A stretch of DNA of 64,000 nucleotides, taken from Niveibacterium microcysteis (GTDB lineage: Bacteria; Pseudomonadota; Gammaproteobacteria; Burkholderiales; Rhodocyclaceae). Shown piece after piece: positions 25,341-36,279 of the stretch. A program made the position numbers and the translations under genes. The stretch is taken from positions 3,968,001 to 4,032,000 of the forward strand of contig NZ_CP071060.1 of assembly GCF_017161445.1 (NCBI RefSeq). Direction: 5' to 3'. The notes under the pieces are model-generated. The model was not told the DNA's origin, made no database searches, and saw only the letters and a program-made list of their open reading frames with translations. Each line of letters opens with the position of its first letter. The first letter of the stretch is position 1.

Positions 25341-26424
25341 GGCGCTCGATCACTCCCGCAACCTGCGACAGCGAGATCACTTCGGTCACGCCGCCATGCT
25401 CGATCGCCTCCTTCGGCATGCCGAACACCACGCAGCTGGCCTCGTCTTGCGCGAAGGTCTTGGCGCCGGTGTCGAACATTTCCTTCATGCCGCGCGCGCC
25501 GTCGTCGCCCATGCCGGTCATGATCACGCCGACGGCGTTGCGCCCGGCCGCCTTGGCGACCGAGCGGAACAGCACATCCACCGAGGGGCGGTGACGACTC
25601 ACCAGCGGGCCGTCGATGACCTCGACGAAATACTGCGCGCCGCTGCGCTTGACGACCATGTGCTTGCCGCCGGGTGCGATCAGTGCGCGGCCGGGCACGA
25701 TGCGGTCGTTGTGCTCCGCCTCCTTCACATCGATCTCGCTGAGCGAATCGAGTCGCTTGGCAAAGCTCTGCGTGAACTTCTCCGGCATGTGCTGCACCAC
25801 CACGATGCCGGGGCTGTTGCGCGGCAGCGCCGAGAGCACCACTTCCAGCGCCTGCGTACCCCCGGTCGAGGTACCCACGGCAACGATCTTCTCGGTCGTC
25901 GGCAAGTGGCTGTTGGCGACCGGCGCGTCAAGCACTGCATCGGCGGTGAGTTTTGGCGCCGGCGCACCCGGCACCTTCGTGCGTTGTGGGTCCGCCCGCA
26001 GCGGTGCGGTGCGCAGGCGGCCAACGCGTGCACACGCTGCAGCGCGAATCGCCGAAACGAGATCGGCGGAGCTGTCCTGCAGAAAGTCCTTCAGGCCCAG
26101 CGTCGGCTTGGTGATCGCACTCAGTGCACCGGCAGAGAGCGCCTCCATCGTGATGTCGGCGCCCTTCTCGGTCAGCGTCGAACAGATCACCACCGGCGTC
26201 GGCCGCGTGCTCATGATCTTCTTCAGGAAGGTGATGCCGTCCATGCGCGGCATCTCGATGTCGAGCACGATCACATCGGGCCACTGCTGCTGCATCTTCG
26301 CCATCGCGAAGATCGGGTCGGCCGCGGTGGCGATCACCTTGATGTCGTGGTGGCGCTTGAGCACGTCTTCCATGACCTGCCGCACCACCGCGGAGTCATC
26401 GACGATCATCACGTTGATAGGCAT
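25330..26424 (-). CDS. cheB: Chemotaxis response regulator protein-glutamate methylesterase CheB
   Basis: 364 residues: receiver domain ([13 protein letters not shown]; phospho-Asp in [20 protein letters not shown]), a linker of about 40 residues, then the methylesterase domain with the catalytic Ser in [11 protein letters not shown], His in [10 protein letters not shown] and Asp in [10 protein letters not shown]. It removes methyl groups from chemoreceptors and deamidates glutamines. The start overlaps the cheD stop by 1 nt, and the gene overlaps the REC-EAL gene at its end. Confidence 0.97.
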   Translation of the reverse strand: MPINVMIVDDSAVVRQVMEDVLKRHHDIKVIATAADPIFAMAKMQQQWPDVIVLDIEMPRMDGITFLKKIMSTRPTPVVICSTLTEKGADITMEALSAGALSAITKPTLGLKDFLQDSSADLVSAIRAAACARVGRLRTAPLRADPQRTKVPGAPAPKLTADAVLDAPVANSHLPTTEKIVAVGTSTGGTQALEVVLSALPRNSPGIVVVQHMPEKFTQSFAKRLDSLSEIDVKEAEHNDRIVPGRALIAPGGKHMVVKRSGAQYFVEVIDGPLVSRHRPSVDVLFRSVAKAAGRNAVGVIMTGMGDDGARGMKEMFDTGAKTFAQDEASCVVFGMPKEAIEHGGVTEVISLSQVAGVIERHGR

Positions 26425-26945
26425 CAGCCCAATCTCCCGGTTTCCGGCCGCGCCGCTGAGCGCCGCCCGCCCATCACACCCTGCCCGCGCTTGACCCAGA
26501 CATCCCCGCTGCTCAATTCAAAGCGCAGGTAACGATAGCCATCGCCGGTCAAATCCACCGCCGATGCAACCAGCCCCAGGGATTCGATCTGCTGCATCAC
26601 GAATCGCGCGTTCTGGTCCCCCACACTGCCATGGCGAGGCTCCATATCGAGCACCCGGCCACCGCCGAAAATCTTCACCGTGTAGTCCGCCAGCCGCGTA
26701 CCGCGTCGCCGCGCGTGGTCCACCAAGGCCTGGATTGCATCGGTGCCATAGCGCCCGTCCGGCGCAGCAAGGCGCAGCCTCACATCGACCGGGCGGCGCG
26801 GCAGCAGGAAGTGGCACATGCCGCCAATGCGGCGCTCCGGATGCCAGATCGTCACCGCCACGCAGGACCCAAGCAGCGTCTCGATGCGCTCGTCGCCTTC
26901 GCCGAAGTAGACGCCACCCGGATTGATGAAGACGCGGTGGCTCAT
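26424..26945 (-). CDS. cheD: Chemoreceptor glutamine deamidase CheD
   Basis: The 173-residue protein contains the CheD signature: [11 protein letters not shown] with the catalytic Cys, MCHFLLP with the catalytic His, and [11 protein letters not shown]. CheD deamidates receptor glutamines and in some species assists CheC. The ATG overlaps the cheR stop (26942-26945), so expression is coupled. Confidence 0.95.
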   Translation of the reverse strand: MSHRVFINPGGVYFGEGDERIETLLGSCVAVTIWHPERRIGGMCHFLLPRRPVDVRLRLAAPDGRYGTDAIQALVDHARRRGTRLADYTVKIFGGGRVLDMEPRHGSVGDQNARFVMQQIESLGLVASAVDLTGDGYRYLRFELSSGDVWVKRGQGVMGGRRSAARPETGRLG

Positions 26946-27766
26946 GGCAGCGGCTTGCGGTGAATCGAAGGCGCCCAGGATTCGAACCCCTCAAGCAATC
27001 CGTTCATGGATTCGGAATGGCCAACGAACAGCCAACCGCCGGGCCGCAGCTGCGAGGTGACGTTGGCCAGTACCTTCTGTTTGGTCGGGCGATCGAAATA
27101 GATCAGCACGTTGCGCAGAAAAATCACGTCGAAGCGCGCGTTGTGGCGGGGCACTTCAGTCAGATTGGTCTGCTTGAATTCGACTCGTTCGCGCAGCGCG
27201 CGTTCAACGAGAAAGTGCCCCTGATACTCGCCGATGCCCTTGAGGCAGTAGCGCTTCAGGTAAGTATGCGGAATCTTCTGGCCGCGCGACATCGGGTACA
27301 AGCCGCGGCGCGCATAACGCAGCACCCGCGAGCTGACATCCGATGCAACGACGCGCCAGGGCGCCCCCGGCCGCAGTTCCTGCAGCAGCATCGCGATCGT
27401 GTAGGGCTCCTCGCCGGTCGAGCAGGCTGCGCTCCACACATCGAAGCCGTGGGGCGGCACGTTGGGCACCACCTCTTTCTGCATGAACTCGAAGTGGTGC
27501 GGCTCGCGAAAGAAGTAGGTTTCGTTGGTGGTGATCAGGTCGATGGCGCGCTGGCGCTCCTCCACCCCATCGGGTGCCGCAATCAGGTCGTGATAGTCGC
27601 GATAACGGGTGATGCCCAGTTCGGCGAGTCGGTTGCCCAACCGCCCGCACAGCAAGGGCTTCTTCGACTCCGCGAGGTGAATACCGACGTGCTGATAGAA
27701 GAGCTGCTGGAACAGCCGCATCTCCTGGTCGCTGGCCTCGGCGGGTCGCTCCCGCATCACACCCAT
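26942..27766 (-). CDS. cheR: Chemotaxis protein methyltransferase CheR
   Basis: 274 residues: N-terminal helical domain, then NETYFFREPHHF and the SAM-binding SAACSTGEEPYTIAMLL, DVIFLRNVLIYFD and the C-terminal GHSESMNGL. It methylates receptor glutamates with SAM. It lies 8 nt downstream of cheW and overlaps cheD by 4 nt. Confidence 0.97.
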   Translation of the reverse strand: MGVMRERPAEASDQEMRLFQQLFYQHVGIHLAESKKPLLCGRLGNRLAELGITRYRDYHDLIAAPDGVEERQRAIDLITTNETYFFREPHHFEFMQKEVVPNVPPHGFDVWSAACSTGEEPYTIAMLLQELRPGAPWRVVASDVSSRVLRYARRGLYPMSRGQKIPHTYLKRYCLKGIGEYQGHFLVERALRERVEFKQTNLTEVPRHNARFDVIFLRNVLIYFDRPTKQKVLANVTSQLRPGGWLFVGHSESMNGLLEGFESWAPSIHRKPLP

Positions 27767-27774
27767 CGATGACC

Positions 27775-28314
27775 TCAGCTGGGCGCCGCCGCTGTACCAA
27801 ATCCGATCAGCGACGCCATTTCGTCCACCGACAGCACATGCTGGATGTCCAGCGCGACGACGAACTTGTCGTGGTGATTGATCATGCCTTCGATGAACTC
27901 CGCGCGAATCTTCGCGCCGAAGCTGGGCCGCGGTTCGATCTGGCTATGCTCGACCGACAGCACCTCGCTGACCGCATCGACGATCACGCCCAGCGGCATC
28001 AATTGCTCTTCCTGCATGACTTCGAGAATCACGATGCAGGTGCGGCGCGCGATGGCGGTGGGCGGCCGGCCAAACCGAGCAGCGAGGTCGATCACCGGCA
28101 CCACCGCGCCGCGCAGGTTGATCACCCCGCGCAGGAACTCCGGCATCATCGGAATCTCGGTCAGCCCGCCGAATTCGATGATCTCGCGGATGTGCTCGAG
28201 CGGGATCGCAAACATCTCGCCACCCAGCGTGAAGGTCAGAAATTGACGACCGCTGGGCGTATCCTGCTGACGGGCGATGCGGTTAGCCGCCGTTGTGGCA
28301 GGCAGATTGCTCAT
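27775..28314 (-). CDS. cheW: Chemotaxis coupling protein CheW
   Basis: 179 residues forming the CheW SH3-like fold: QFLTFTLGGEMFAIPLEHIREI, the VINLRGAVVPVIDLAARFG block, and a final VLSVDEMASL. It couples receptors to CheA. It lies 14 nt after the mcp stop and 8 nt before cheR. Confidence 0.96.
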   Translation of the reverse strand: MSNLPATTAANRIARQQDTPSGRQFLTFTLGGEMFAIPLEHIREIIEFGGLTEIPMMPEFLRGVINLRGAVVPVIDLAARFGRPPTAIARRTCIVILEVMQEEQLMPLGVIVDAVSEVLSVEHSQIEPRPSFGAKIRAEFIEGMINHHDKFVVALDIQHVLSVDEMASLIGFGTAAAPS

Positions 28315-28328
28315 GGCAGCGCCTCCGC

Positions 28329-29966
28329 TCAGAACCGGGTGAAGGACGATTCGTCGACCGGATCGTCACCCCGGTCCAGCGTCGAGCGGCGGGTGCCGGC
28401 CGGTGCGGGCTTCGCCACGCTCTTGCGTACGGCGCGCATGGCACCGTGACTGCGGCCATGTGTTGCGTCGGCGACCTTGAAGAAACCAACCAACTCCTGC
28501 AGCTGTACCGCCTGAGCGCTCATCTCCTCCGACGACGACGACAGCTCTTCCGACGCCGAGGCATTGGCCTGCGTGGTCTCGGCCAGTTGGCTCATCGCCG
28601 AGCTGATCTGCCCCAAGCCGTGCGTCTGCTCGCGCGAAGCAGCCGAAATCTCCTGCACAAGGTCGGCCGTCTTGCGGATGGCCGGCACCATCTGGTCGAG
28701 CAGCCCGCCGGCGCGCTCGGCCATCGCGACGCTGTTGCCAGCCAGCCCGCTGATCTCCTGCGCGGCCACTTGGCTGCGCTCGGCGAGCTTGCGCACTTCT
28801 GCGGCCACGACGGCGAAACCCTTGCCGTGCTCGCCAGCGCGGGCGGCCTCGATCGCCGCGTTGAGCGCCAGCAGGTTGGTTTGATAAGCGATGTCGTCGA
28901 TGATGCCGATCTTGTTCGCGATCTGGCGCATCGCGGCGACGGTTTCCTTCACGGCAGCGCCGCCCTCGCCCGCCTCGGTCGCGGAGGTAGTGGCCATCGT
29001 GTCGGTCACCCGCGCGTTCTCGGTGTTCTGCGCAACGGTGGAGGTGATTTCCTCCACCGCGGAACTGGTCTGCTCGACGCTCGCAGCCTGCTCGGAAGCG
29101 TTCTGTGAAAGTGTCTGCGCAGAAGCCGAGATCTGTTCTGACACTGAGGCAAGCGCCGTTGCGTTCTCACTGATTTCGGAGATCGTTCCGGTCAGGCGTT
29201 CGACCATCCGCTTCATGCTCGCCAGCAAGCTGGTCTCGTCACCTTTGGCTGTCTGGATGGCGACGGTCAGATCGCCCTCGGCAACCTGTTGCACCACCGA
29301 CGACGCATAGTCGGGCTCGCCGCCCAGCGACCGAAAGATCGAGCGCGTCACGAGAAAGCCGATCAGCGCAACGACAAACAGCGTGACGCCAGCCGTCGCA
29401 AGCGCGACCAGCGTTGAACGGGACTTGACGTCAACAGCAGTCTTCTCGGCGTCCTTGGCAATCCCCACGTTGTACTGGATGTGGGCATCGAGCGCTTTGT
29501 CGTACTTGTCGAACAGCGGCGCGAGCTCGCCAGAAAGCACAGCCATCGCCTCCGGACGCTTGCCCTGTTTGAGCAGATCGATGTACTTCGTCCGCACAGC
29601 GCGTATCGAGTCTCGAATGCCGATCTCTTCTTTCAGCAAGGCGCGGTCCTTGTCGTCCGCAACCAGGTCTTTTTCATAGAGCGCAAAGGCCTCGTTGGCC
29701 TTCTTCGAGTTCGCGGCGGTGTGCTGCTCGATCTCTGCGATCTCGGCCGGCGTCTTGGCTTGCGCCATGCGCCACACGGCCGTGACGTTGTCGCCGGTAG
29801 CGTTGTTGATTGTGTTCAGCGCAATGAGGCTCGGCACCACATTCACGGTGGAGAAGTTCGCGGCCTCGAACAGGTCGTTCGCCTTCTGGTAATTCACGCC
29901 CACCAGCACGACGATGCCGAACAGCGCCGCCAGGACCAGGCTGAGCATTTTGTGGACCAGTTTCAT
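28329..29966 (-). CDS. Methyl-accepting chemotaxis protein with 4HB periplasmic sensor
   Basis: 545 residues. It has an N-terminal membrane helix ([17 protein letters not shown]), a helical periplasmic sensor (about 150 residues, 4HB type), a second membrane helix, a HAMP-like region, and the long signalling coiled coil with the conserved hairpin tip [20 protein letters not shown]. The start is ATG 29966 because AGGAG (29974-29978) is spaced 7 nt from it; the ATG at 29972 is too close. The C-terminal tail is basic ([12 protein letters not shown]). Confidence 0.93.
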   Translation of the reverse strand: MKLVHKMLSLVLAALFGIVVLVGVNYQKANDLFEAANFSTVNVVPSLIALNTINNATGDNVTAVWRMAQAKTPAEIAEIEQHTAANSKKANEAFALYEKDLVADDKDRALLKEEIGIRDSIRAVRTKYIDLLKQGKRPEAMAVLSGELAPLFDKYDKALDAHIQYNVGIAKDAEKTAVDVKSRSTLVALATAGVTLFVVALIGFLVTRSIFRSLGGEPDYASSVVQQVAEGDLTVAIQTAKGDETSLLASMKRMVERLTGTISEISENATALASVSEQISASAQTLSQNASEQAASVEQTSSAVEEITSTVAQNTENARVTDTMATTSATEAGEGGAAVKETVAAMRQIANKIGIIDDIAYQTNLLALNAAIEAARAGEHGKGFAVVAAEVRKLAERSQVAAQEISGLAGNSVAMAERAGGLLDQMVPAIRKTADLVQEISAASREQTHGLGQISSAMSQLAETTQANASASEELSSSSEEMSAQAVQLQELVGFFKVADATHGRSHGAMRAVRKSVAKPAPAGTRRSTLDRGDDPVDESSFTRF

Positions 29967-30030
29967 TTTCATACTCCTGACTTTCGAGGGCACTTGAGCA
30001 GGTTTCTTGAATCGGTCTTGGTCGTTACGG

Positions 30031-32229
30031 TCATTCGCCAGCCAACGGCAGTTGCCCGACTACGGTTCGAGGGCGCCGGGCGAGTTCGTGATCACGGCTC
30101 GACGCCATCTCGATCAGACGGGGCACATCAAGGATCAGCGCGACCCGGCCATCACCGAGGATGGTGGAACCGCTGACGGTCTTGAAATGAACGAACAGTT
30201 CGCCGAGCGGCTTGATCACGGCCTGGAACTCGCCAAGCAGGCGGTCGACCACCACGCCAGCCCGGTTGTTGCCGAACTGCACCACGACCAGGCTCTCGCG
30301 CACGCCCTCCACCAAAGGCATGTCGAACAGCTCGCGCAGCCGGACGAAGGGCAGCGGCTCGCCGCGCAGTTGCACGATGCTGTGCTGCGCATGGTGCTCA
30401 GTCAGATCGATGCACTCGACCACCAGATCGAGTGGCAGCACGAAGATCGATTCGCCCACCATGACCTGGAAGCCATCGATGATCGCGAGCGTCAGCGGCA
30501 GGCGGATTCGGACGGTAGTGCCCTCACCTGCGACGCTCAACACGTCGACCTCGCCACGCAGCGCCTCGACGTTCTTGCGCACCACATCCATACCGACGCC
30601 ACGGCCTGAGAGGTTGGTGATCTGCTCGGCGGTGGAGAACCCCGGCTCGAAGATCAGCCGGAAGATGTCGCCGTCGCTCAGCACCGCGTCCGCCGCCACA
30701 AGGCCGCGCTCCATCGCCTTCGCGAGAATGCGGTCGCGGTTGAGGCCACGGCCGTCGTCCGACACCTCGATGACGATGCAGCCGGAATCGTGGTACGCGT
30801 TCAGGCGCAGCGTGCCGTTCAGTGACTTGCCGGCGGTCGCACGCGCCTCGGTGGCTTCGATGCCGTGGTCCATCGCGTTGCGCACGATGTGCATGAGCGG
30901 GTCTGCGAGCTTCTCGACCATGGATTTGTCGAGTTCGGTCTCGGCCCCGGTGATCACCAGTTCGATGCTCTTGCCGAGATCCCGCGAGATGTCGCGCACC
31001 ACGCGCGGGAAGCGCTGGAAGACCTCCCCGATCGGCACCATGCGCAGCGTCAGCGACGCGTCGCGAATCTGCTCGACCAGCGTGGATAGCGACTGCGATG
31101 CCTCTTCGAAGGCCGGGTCCTTGCGCTGGCGAGCGATCAGCCGCGTTCCGGCGCCGGCGATCACCAGTTCGCCGACGAGATCGATCAGCGCATCGAGCTT
31201 CGACACCTCCACCTTGATGAACTTCTGCTCCTGCGCCTTGCGTTCTTCACTCTGCTTCTGGCGCGTCAGTGCGGCGGTGACGACCGCCTCCGGCACGATT
31301 TCGCGCTCGACCAGCAGGCCACCGATCGGCTTGCGGATGTGCTGCTTCTGCTGCAGCTCGAGCACCCGCTCAAGCTCCGCCGGCGTCAAGGCGCCGCCTT
31401 GAACAAGGATCTCGCCCAGCCGACCCGGATCGGCCATCGAGTTGATCAGGTCGACGTATTCCTCGATCTTGCCGTTGGGCGGCAGGATCTTGATCTGGCT
31501 GTCATCGCGGACGAATTCGAATACGCCTTCGATCGCCTGCCGGTCGGCGTCGGTCTGCAACCCGATCTCGAACCCGAGGTAGCAGGCCTCCGGGTCCATC
31601 GCATCCGCCGCCGGCATTTCGTCTGAGACGGTCTCCATGTAGACGATGCGGCCCAAGGTGCGCAGGTAGTGCAGGAAGGCGATCGGATCGAGACCGTGGC
31701 GCAGCACATCGGGTGAGAAACGCAGCGACAGGTGCCAGCTGTCACTCGCGACGCCCGCGCTGCCGGCCACCGGTTCAGGTTCAGCATCGGCAGTTGCGGT
31801 GACCGCCGTCGTTGCGGCCGCAGCAGGCTCCGGCACGGGCTCAAGATGCGCCTGCAGCGCGGCCTCGAGGGCGGCACGGCGCGCCGGGTCGGGCTCGTCG
31901 TCCTCCTTGCGCTCGGCGATCGCATCGACCAAAACGCCGATGTAGTCGCCACACTTGAGCAGCAGTGAAAGCATCGCATCGTCGATCGCAACGTCGCGTT
32001 TGCGGATGCGATCCAGCAGGCTCTCGACGATGTGGGTGAAGCTGACGATATTGTTGAAGGCGAACAGCCCGGCCGAGCCCTTGATCGTGTGGGCGGCACG
32101 GAAGATCGCGTTGACCGCTTCCGGGTTGGCGCCGTCGGACTCGATTTCCAGCAGCGCGTTCTCCATCGCCACCAGCAGTTCGCGCGCTTCCTGCACCAGC
32201 GCTTCGCGGGCCATGTCCATTTCCATCAT
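30031..32229 (-). CDS. cheA: Chemotaxis histidine kinase CheA with MshEN-like insert
   Basis: 732 residues. An HPt domain carries phospho-His47 in [10 protein letters not shown]. An Ala/Pro linker (131-160) leads to a DP-x-x-F-L-x-Y-L domain (about 165-250). Residues 270-324 hold a tandem [14 protein letters not shown] repeat resembling the MshEN c-di-GMP-binding motif. Then come the dimerisation helices, ATPase (N box NAMDHGIE, G1 DDGRGL, G2 GRGVGMDV) and a CheW-like domain. It autophosphorylates and passes phosphate to CheY/CheB. The start directly abuts the STAS gene. Confidence 0.95.
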   Translation of the reverse strand: MMEMDMAREALVQEARELLVAMENALLEIESDGANPEAVNAIFRAAHTIKGSAGLFAFNNIVSFTHIVESLLDRIRKRDVAIDDAMLSLLLKCGDYIGVLVDAIAERKEDDEPDPARRAALEAALQAHLEPVPEPAAAATTAVTATADAEPEPVAGSAGVASDSWHLSLRFSPDVLRHGLDPIAFLHYLRTLGRIVYMETVSDEMPAADAMDPEACYLGFEIGLQTDADRQAIEGVFEFVRDDSQIKILPPNGKIEEYVDLINSMADPGRLGEILVQGGALTPAELERVLELQQKQHIRKPIGGLLVEREIVPEAVVTAALTRQKQSEERKAQEQKFIKVEVSKLDALIDLVGELVIAGAGTRLIARQRKDPAFEEASQSLSTLVEQIRDASLTLRMVPIGEVFQRFPRVVRDISRDLGKSIELVITGAETELDKSMVEKLADPLMHIVRNAMDHGIEATEARATAGKSLNGTLRLNAYHDSGCIVIEVSDDGRGLNRDRILAKAMERGLVAADAVLSDGDIFRLIFEPGFSTAEQITNLSGRGVGMDVVRKNVEALRGEVDVLSVAGEGTTVRIRLPLTLAIIDGFQVMVGESIFVLPLDLVVECIDLTEHHAQHSIVQLRGEPLPFVRLRELFDMPLVEGVRESLVVVQFGNNRAGVVVDRLLGEFQAVIKPLGELFVHFKTVSGSTILGDGRVALILDVPRLIEMASSRDHELARRPRTVVGQLPLAGE

Positions 32230-32553
32230 TCACCCCGCGCTGGCAACGAGTACTGGATCGCCCAGCACGCCGGCCAGATTCAGCAGATCGATCACGCCCA
32301 GCACGGCGGCACTGTGCAAACAGTATTCGAGCGCTTTGCCCTCTTTGGCAGCCTGCCGCTTGAGCGCAATCAGCAGCTGTGTGCCCGCGGTATCGACTTC
32401 CTCGACACCGGACAGGTCCACCGCGAGCCCCTGTGGCGCCGCAGCCAGCGCGGCGCTGAGGCGTTCGCGCAGTTCCGCCGCCTCGAAGATCGTCATGCCG
32501 CCGGTGATGCAGAGCACATGGCCGCCGTCCCGCGTTTTCTCGCTTACCGGCAT
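32230..32553 (-). CDS. STAS-domain anti-sigma factor antagonist-like protein
   Basis: 107 residues forming a STAS fold: GGMTIFEAAELRERL, AVDLSGVEEVDTAGTQLLIAL (the phosphoacceptor Ser/Thr position lies in DTAGTQ), and VLGVIDLLNLAG. STAS proteins in che clusters are known to take part in phospho-switching or partner binding, but their role is variable. It sits between cheY and cheA in the operon. Confidence 0.85.
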   Translation of the reverse strand: MPVSEKTRDGGHVLCITGGMTIFEAAELRERLSAALAAAPQGLAVDLSGVEEVDTAGTQLLIALKRQAAKEGKALEYCLHSAAVLGVIDLLNLAGVLGDPVLVASAG

Positions 32554-32564
32554 GACTGCCTCCG

Positions 32565-32933
32565 TCAGGGTGCGATCAGTTTGGCCACCGCATCGAGCAG
32601 CGCGGGCGGCTGGAAGGGCTTGACCACCCAGGCACGCACCCCCGCCGCCTTGCCTTCGGCAATCTTGCTCTGGTCGGTTTCGGTGGTGAGCATGATCACC
32701 GGCGTGAAGCGGTAGTTCGGCAACTGCTTCGCCGCCTTGACGAAGCTGATGCCGTCCATGTTCGGCATGTTCACGTCGGAGATGATCAGGTTGAACTTGC
32801 GGCCATCGAGGCAGCCCAGCGCCTCCTTGCCGTCACCTGCCTCGATCACGTCGTAGCCGGCGCCCTTGAGGGCAATCGCCAAGGTGCGGCGAAGACTGAA
32901 GGAATCATCAACGATCAGGATGGTTTTGCTCAT
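32565..32933 (-). CDS. cheY: Chemotaxis response regulator CheY
   Basis: A 122-residue single-domain receiver: acidic pair Asp9/Asp10, phosphoacceptor Asp53 (ISDVNMPNMDG), conserved Thr in MLTTE and Lys in VVKPF. Phospho-CheY normally binds the flagellar switch. It lies 15 nt downstream of the membrane MCP-like gene. Confidence 0.95.
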   Translation of the reverse strand: MSKTILIVDDSFSLRRTLAIALKGAGYDVIEAGDGKEALGCLDGRKFNLIISDVNMPNMDGISFVKAAKQLPNYRFTPVIMLTTETDQSKIAEGKAAGVRAWVVKPFQPPALLDAVAKLIAP

Positions 32934-32948
32934 GGTCGTGCCTGGTTG

Positions 32949-34091
32949 CTAGAAGAAGGTGATGCCGCTCGCGATCGGCTTGGCGCTCGTGGCGCCTTTG
33001 CCGTGGTGGACTTCGTGCTGTTCGAGCGTGGTGTAGCTGCTGGCCAGGCGATCCATCCAGGCCTTCACGTCGAGCAAGGCAGCCTGGTCCGGGTTCTCGG
33101 TCAGCGTGCGCGAGGCCTCGGCCAGGTGCGACATGTCCTGCAGGATATGGTCGAGAATCTGATGCACCCGATCCTCGAACTGGAGGTTGACCAGCACCGC
33201 CTCGATGTCCGCTTCCACTTCGCGGCGTTCCGCCTGCAGTGCCGACACCGAATCCTGCAGCGCATGTGCGGTGCCGTTGAAATCGCCGATGATGCGTTCC
33301 GCCGTCGCACGCGATTGTTCGACGATCGCCTGCTCGTCCTTGGCGAAGGTCTCCGACATCGTGAGGGTCTGCCGGATCGCATCCGCCACGGTCGCAACGA
33401 TGCCGCGTATCCGTTGGCCGGTGTCGCCCGACTGGGTGGAGAGCTTGCGCACCTCATCGGCCACCACCGCAAAGCCACGGCCGCTCTCGCCAGCGCGCGC
33501 CGCCTCGATGGCGGCATTGAGTGCCAGCAGGTTGGTCTGCTTGGCGATGTTGGCCACATCCTCCGCCATGCGCTGCAACTGCTCGGTGTATGCCGCGACG
33601 CCGCCGATCTGCTCGATCAAGCGCGCGCGGAATGCCTGTGTCTGGTTGAGCGTCTCGACCATCTCGCGCAGCCCGTGCTCGGCGTGCTGGATCGTCTGCA
33701 GCGCCTGCGCTTCGTCATTGCCAACACCGGCATTGGCCGCCAGCCGCTGGCTCAGCGAAGCGAAGCCCTGCGCCAGCGCATTGATCGCCGAGCGCATCTG
33801 CTCCTGCGCCTGCGTGACATGCTTGTTCCAGAGCGGCACGACGTCGGCAACCAGATGCGGCAAGGTGTGGTCCACGCGCTGTGCCATCCCGCTGCGCTCC
33901 GAGGGCTCGACCGCAACGGCGGATTTCGGCGGCGAGGCTTCGCGCCCCGCCCAGAGCAAACCCACCGCCAGAAGCACGGACCAGGCGAGGCCCCACCACC
34001 ATGTGGCAGCAAGCCACGCACTGATCGGGATATTGAGGACAACGAGGGCGACGAGTGCCGGACGCCGGGAAAGAGTTGCCGCCAGACCCAT
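32949..34091 (-). CDS. MCP-like signalling protein without periplasmic sensor domain
   Basis: 380 residues. Two membrane helices near the N-terminus ([18 protein letters not shown] and [15 protein letters not shown]) are separated by only a few residues, so no external ligand domain exists. The signalling hairpin with [18 protein letters not shown] is present. An [14 protein letters not shown] segment and the C-terminal tail ITFF, typical of one MCP subgroup, follow. The start ATG 34091 has GGAG 8 nt upstream. It is the first gene of the chemotaxis operon, behind a sigma28 promoter. It may sense membrane or cytoplasmic state. Confidence 0.88.
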   Translation of the reverse strand: MGLAATLSRRPALVALVVLNIPISAWLAATWWWGLAWSVLLAVGLLWAGREASPPKSAVAVEPSERSGMAQRVDHTLPHLVADVVPLWNKHVTQAQEQMRSAINALAQGFASLSQRLAANAGVGNDEAQALQTIQHAEHGLREMVETLNQTQAFRARLIEQIGGVAAYTEQLQRMAEDVANIAKQTNLLALNAAIEAARAGESGRGFAVVADEVRKLSTQSGDTGQRIRGIVATVADAIRQTLTMSETFAKDEQAIVEQSRATAERIIGDFNGTAHALQDSVSALQAERREVEADIEAVLVNLQFEDRVHQILDHILQDMSHLAEASRTLTENPDQAALLDVKAWMDRLASSYTTLEQHEVHHGKGATSAKPIASGITFF

Positions 34092-34175
34092 TTCAGTCTC
34101 CGTTGCAGGGAAGGGATTCAAGGCTGCTCGCGGACCGACGCGCGAAACCACTGACGCGCCAGATGCCCGAGTGGT

Positions 34176-34202
34176 TTATCGGCGCCCCCGCAACGAACTT
34201 GA
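34176..34202 (-). promoter_or_regulatory. Sigma28 (FliA) promoter of the chemotaxis operon
   Basis: On the minus strand the sequence reads TCAAGTTC, 11 nt, GCCGATAA. The sigma28 consensus is TAAAGTTT-N11-GCCGATAA, so the -10 is perfect, the spacing exact, and the -35 matches 6 of 8. It points toward the MCP-like gene at 34091 with a leader of about 78 nt. Flagellar-type control of the whole che operon is therefore likely. Confidence 0.75.
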
Positions 34203-34313
34203 GACAACTTGTAAAACTTCGCAAACAGGCTTGCCTAGGCAGTAGCGGCGTGCAGGGACATCGTGAACCGCCCCGCGGGCCCGGGCAGGAAGTCGCGCTA
34301 AACTCGCACCACC

Positions 34314-35375
34314 ATGATCGAAACCGACCGGCTCAGCCCCCTTCCGCCCAGCGAGCGCCTTGTCGCCGCCGCCCCCGCATCCTCGCAGGAGGAGGCGCTT
34401 GAGCGCGCACTGCGCCCCAAGCGGCTGGCCGACTACACCGGGCAGGTGAAGATCCGCGAGCAGCTGGAAATCTTCATCGGCGCCGCGCGCAACCGCAAGG
34501 AAGCGCTCGATCATGTGCTGCTGTTTGGCCCGCCAGGCCTGGGCAAGACCACGCTGGCCCACATCATCGCCGCCGAAATGGGCGTAAACCTGCGCCAGAC
34601 CTCAGGCCCGGTGCTGGAACGCGCCGGCGATCTGGCTGCACTGCTGACCAACCTTGAACCGCACGACGTGCTGTTCATCGACGAGATCCATCGCCTCTCG
34701 CCGGTAGTCGAGGAAGTGCTCTACCCCGCGCTGGAGGATTACCAGATCGACATCATGATCGGCGAGGGCCCGGCCGCCCGCTCGGTCAAGCTCGACCTGC
34801 CGCCCTTCACGCTGGTCGGCGCCACCACCCGCGCCGGCATGCTGACCAACCCGCTGCGCGACCGCTTCGGCATCGTCGCCCGGCTCGAGTTCTACAACGC
34901 CGAAGAGCTGCGCCAGATTGTTGGCCGCTCCGCGCAATTGCTGAAAGTCGGCATCGAGGACGACGGCGCACTCGAAATCGCCCGCCGCGCGCGCGGCACG
35001 CCGCGTATCGCCAACCGCCTGCTGCGCCGCGTGCGCGACTTCGCCGAAGTAAAGGCCAACGGCGAAATCACCCGCCCGGTTGCGGATGCCGCGCTGACCA
35101 TGCTCGACGTCGACCCGGTCGGCCTCGACATCATGGACCGCAAGCTGCTCGACGCGGTGATCGAGAAGTTCTCCGGCGGCCCGGTCGGCGTCGACAACCT
35201 CGCCGCCGCGATCGGCGAATCGCGCGACACGATCGAAGATGTGCTCGAGCCCTACCTGATCCAGCAGGGCTACCTGCAGCGCACCCCGCGCGGCCGTGTC
35301 GCCACAGCTGCGGTGTATCGCCACCTGGGCCTGCTACCGCCCAACAGCGCCACACCGGAACTCTGGAAGGACTGA
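34314..35375 (+). CDS. ruvB: Holliday junction branch migration helicase RuvB
   Basis: The 353-residue AAA+ motor: Walker [11 protein letters not shown], Walker [13 protein letters not shown], sensor motif GATTRAGML, arginine finger region LRDRFG, and winged-helix C-terminus ([13 protein letters not shown]). It pumps DNA through the RuvA-bound junction. It is divergent from the chemotaxis operon and separated from ruvA by that operon and three other genes. Confidence 0.98.
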   Translation: MIETDRLSPLPPSERLVAAAPASSQEEALERALRPKRLADYTGQVKIREQLEIFIGAARNRKEALDHVLLFGPPGLGKTTLAHIIAAEMGVNLRQTSGPVLERAGDLAALLTNLEPHDVLFIDEIHRLSPVVEEVLYPALEDYQIDIMIGEGPAARSVKLDLPPFTLVGATTRAGMLTNPLRDRFGIVARLEFYNAEELRQIVGRSAQLLKVGIEDDGALEIARRARGTPRIANRLLRRVRDFAEVKANGEITRPVADAALTMLDVDPVGLDIMDRKLLDAVIEKFSGGPVGVDNLAAAIGESRDTIEDVLEPYLIQQGYLQRTPRGRVATAAVYRHLGLLPPNSATPELWKD

Positions 35376-35480
35376 GCACCCCGGGCGTGTGGCGCATCAC
35401 GCCGCGCTAGGCGGAACATCGGCACCGGCCATTCCGCCTGCATTAAGATGCCGCTTTCCCCGCCACCGTGAGACGCGACC

Positions 35481-36272
35481 ATGTCTGAACAAAACCCCTA
35501 CGCACCGCCGTCGGCCGAAGTTCGTGACGCAGCCCCCGCCAGCGATTCAGCCGAGACTCTGATTCCCGAAGGCCGCACCGTCGCCGCCGGGCGCGGGTTC
35601 GGCTGGTTCGTCGATGCCTGGCAGCTGTTCAAGCAACAGCCAATGATGTGGTGGCTGGTGATCCTGATCACCTTCGGCGTCATGATGGTGGCGTCGCTGA
35701 TCCCGCTGGTGAACATCGTCGTCGGCGTTGCCTTCCCGCTCGTCTCGGCAGGCTTCGCATCGTGTGCAACAAGCCAGCGCACCAAGGGCAGCTTCGAAGT
35801 CGGCCAGATTTTCGATGGTTTCCGTGAGCAGACTGGGCAGCTGCTGCTTATCGGGGTGATCTACATCGGTGCGATCTTCGCGATCGGCGCTATCGTCGCG
35901 ATCGTGGTTGGCACGTCCGGACTGTTCGGTGCCCTCTTCGGCGGCCGTGCGTCGATTGCCGCGATGGCCGGCACCGGCATCGGCATGGGCCTGCTTTTCT
36001 TCGTTGTCATCATGTTGCTCGCCACCAGCGTGATCTTCGCGCCCTATCTGGTGTTCGAACAGAAGATGAGCGCCATCCAGGCCATGCAGGCAAGCATCAA
36101 GGGTAGCTTCAAGAACATCCTCGCCGGACTGGTCGGCATGCTGTCCTACATCGTCCTCGCGATCGCTGCGACGATTCCGCTCGGCCTGGGCTGGTTGGTG
36201 CTGTTCCCGGTCCTGATGCTGACCGTGTATGTCGCCTACCGCGACATCTTCATCGAGACGGGTAACGCCTGA
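35481..36272 (+). CDS. BPSS1780-family membrane protein
   Basis: 263 residues: polar N-terminal tail with NPYAPPSAEV, then five or six hydrophobic helices. GFGWFVDAWQLFKQQPMMWW, an amphipathic segment, followed by LVILITFGVMMVASLIPL is the conserved start of the betaproteobacterial BPSS1780 membrane family. The function is unknown. It precedes the RDD gene by 7 nt, so it may belong to that cluster. Confidence 0.8.
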   Translation: MSEQNPYAPPSAEVRDAAPASDSAETLIPEGRTVAAGRGFGWFVDAWQLFKQQPMMWWLVILITFGVMMVASLIPLVNIVVGVAFPLVSAGFASCATSQRTKGSFEVGQIFDGFREQTGQLLLIGVIYIGAIFAIGAIVAIVVGTSGLFGALFGGRASIAAMAGTGIGMGLLFFVVIMLLATSVIFAPYLVFEQKMSAIQAMQASIKGSFKNILAGLVGMLSYIVLAIAATIPLGLGWLVLFPVLMLTVYVAYRDIFIETGNA

Positions 36273-36279
36273 CCCCTTG

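Noticed and set aside
25339..26532. Long plus-strand ORF (397 codons) opposite cheB/cheD
   Set aside because: Opposite a fully conserved cheB and cheD; composition is the mirror of a GC-rich gene and no motif is present.
30212..31402. 396-codon plus-strand ORF opposite cheA
   Set aside because: Ser/Thr/Arg-rich antisense frame with no start signal; cheA is unambiguous.
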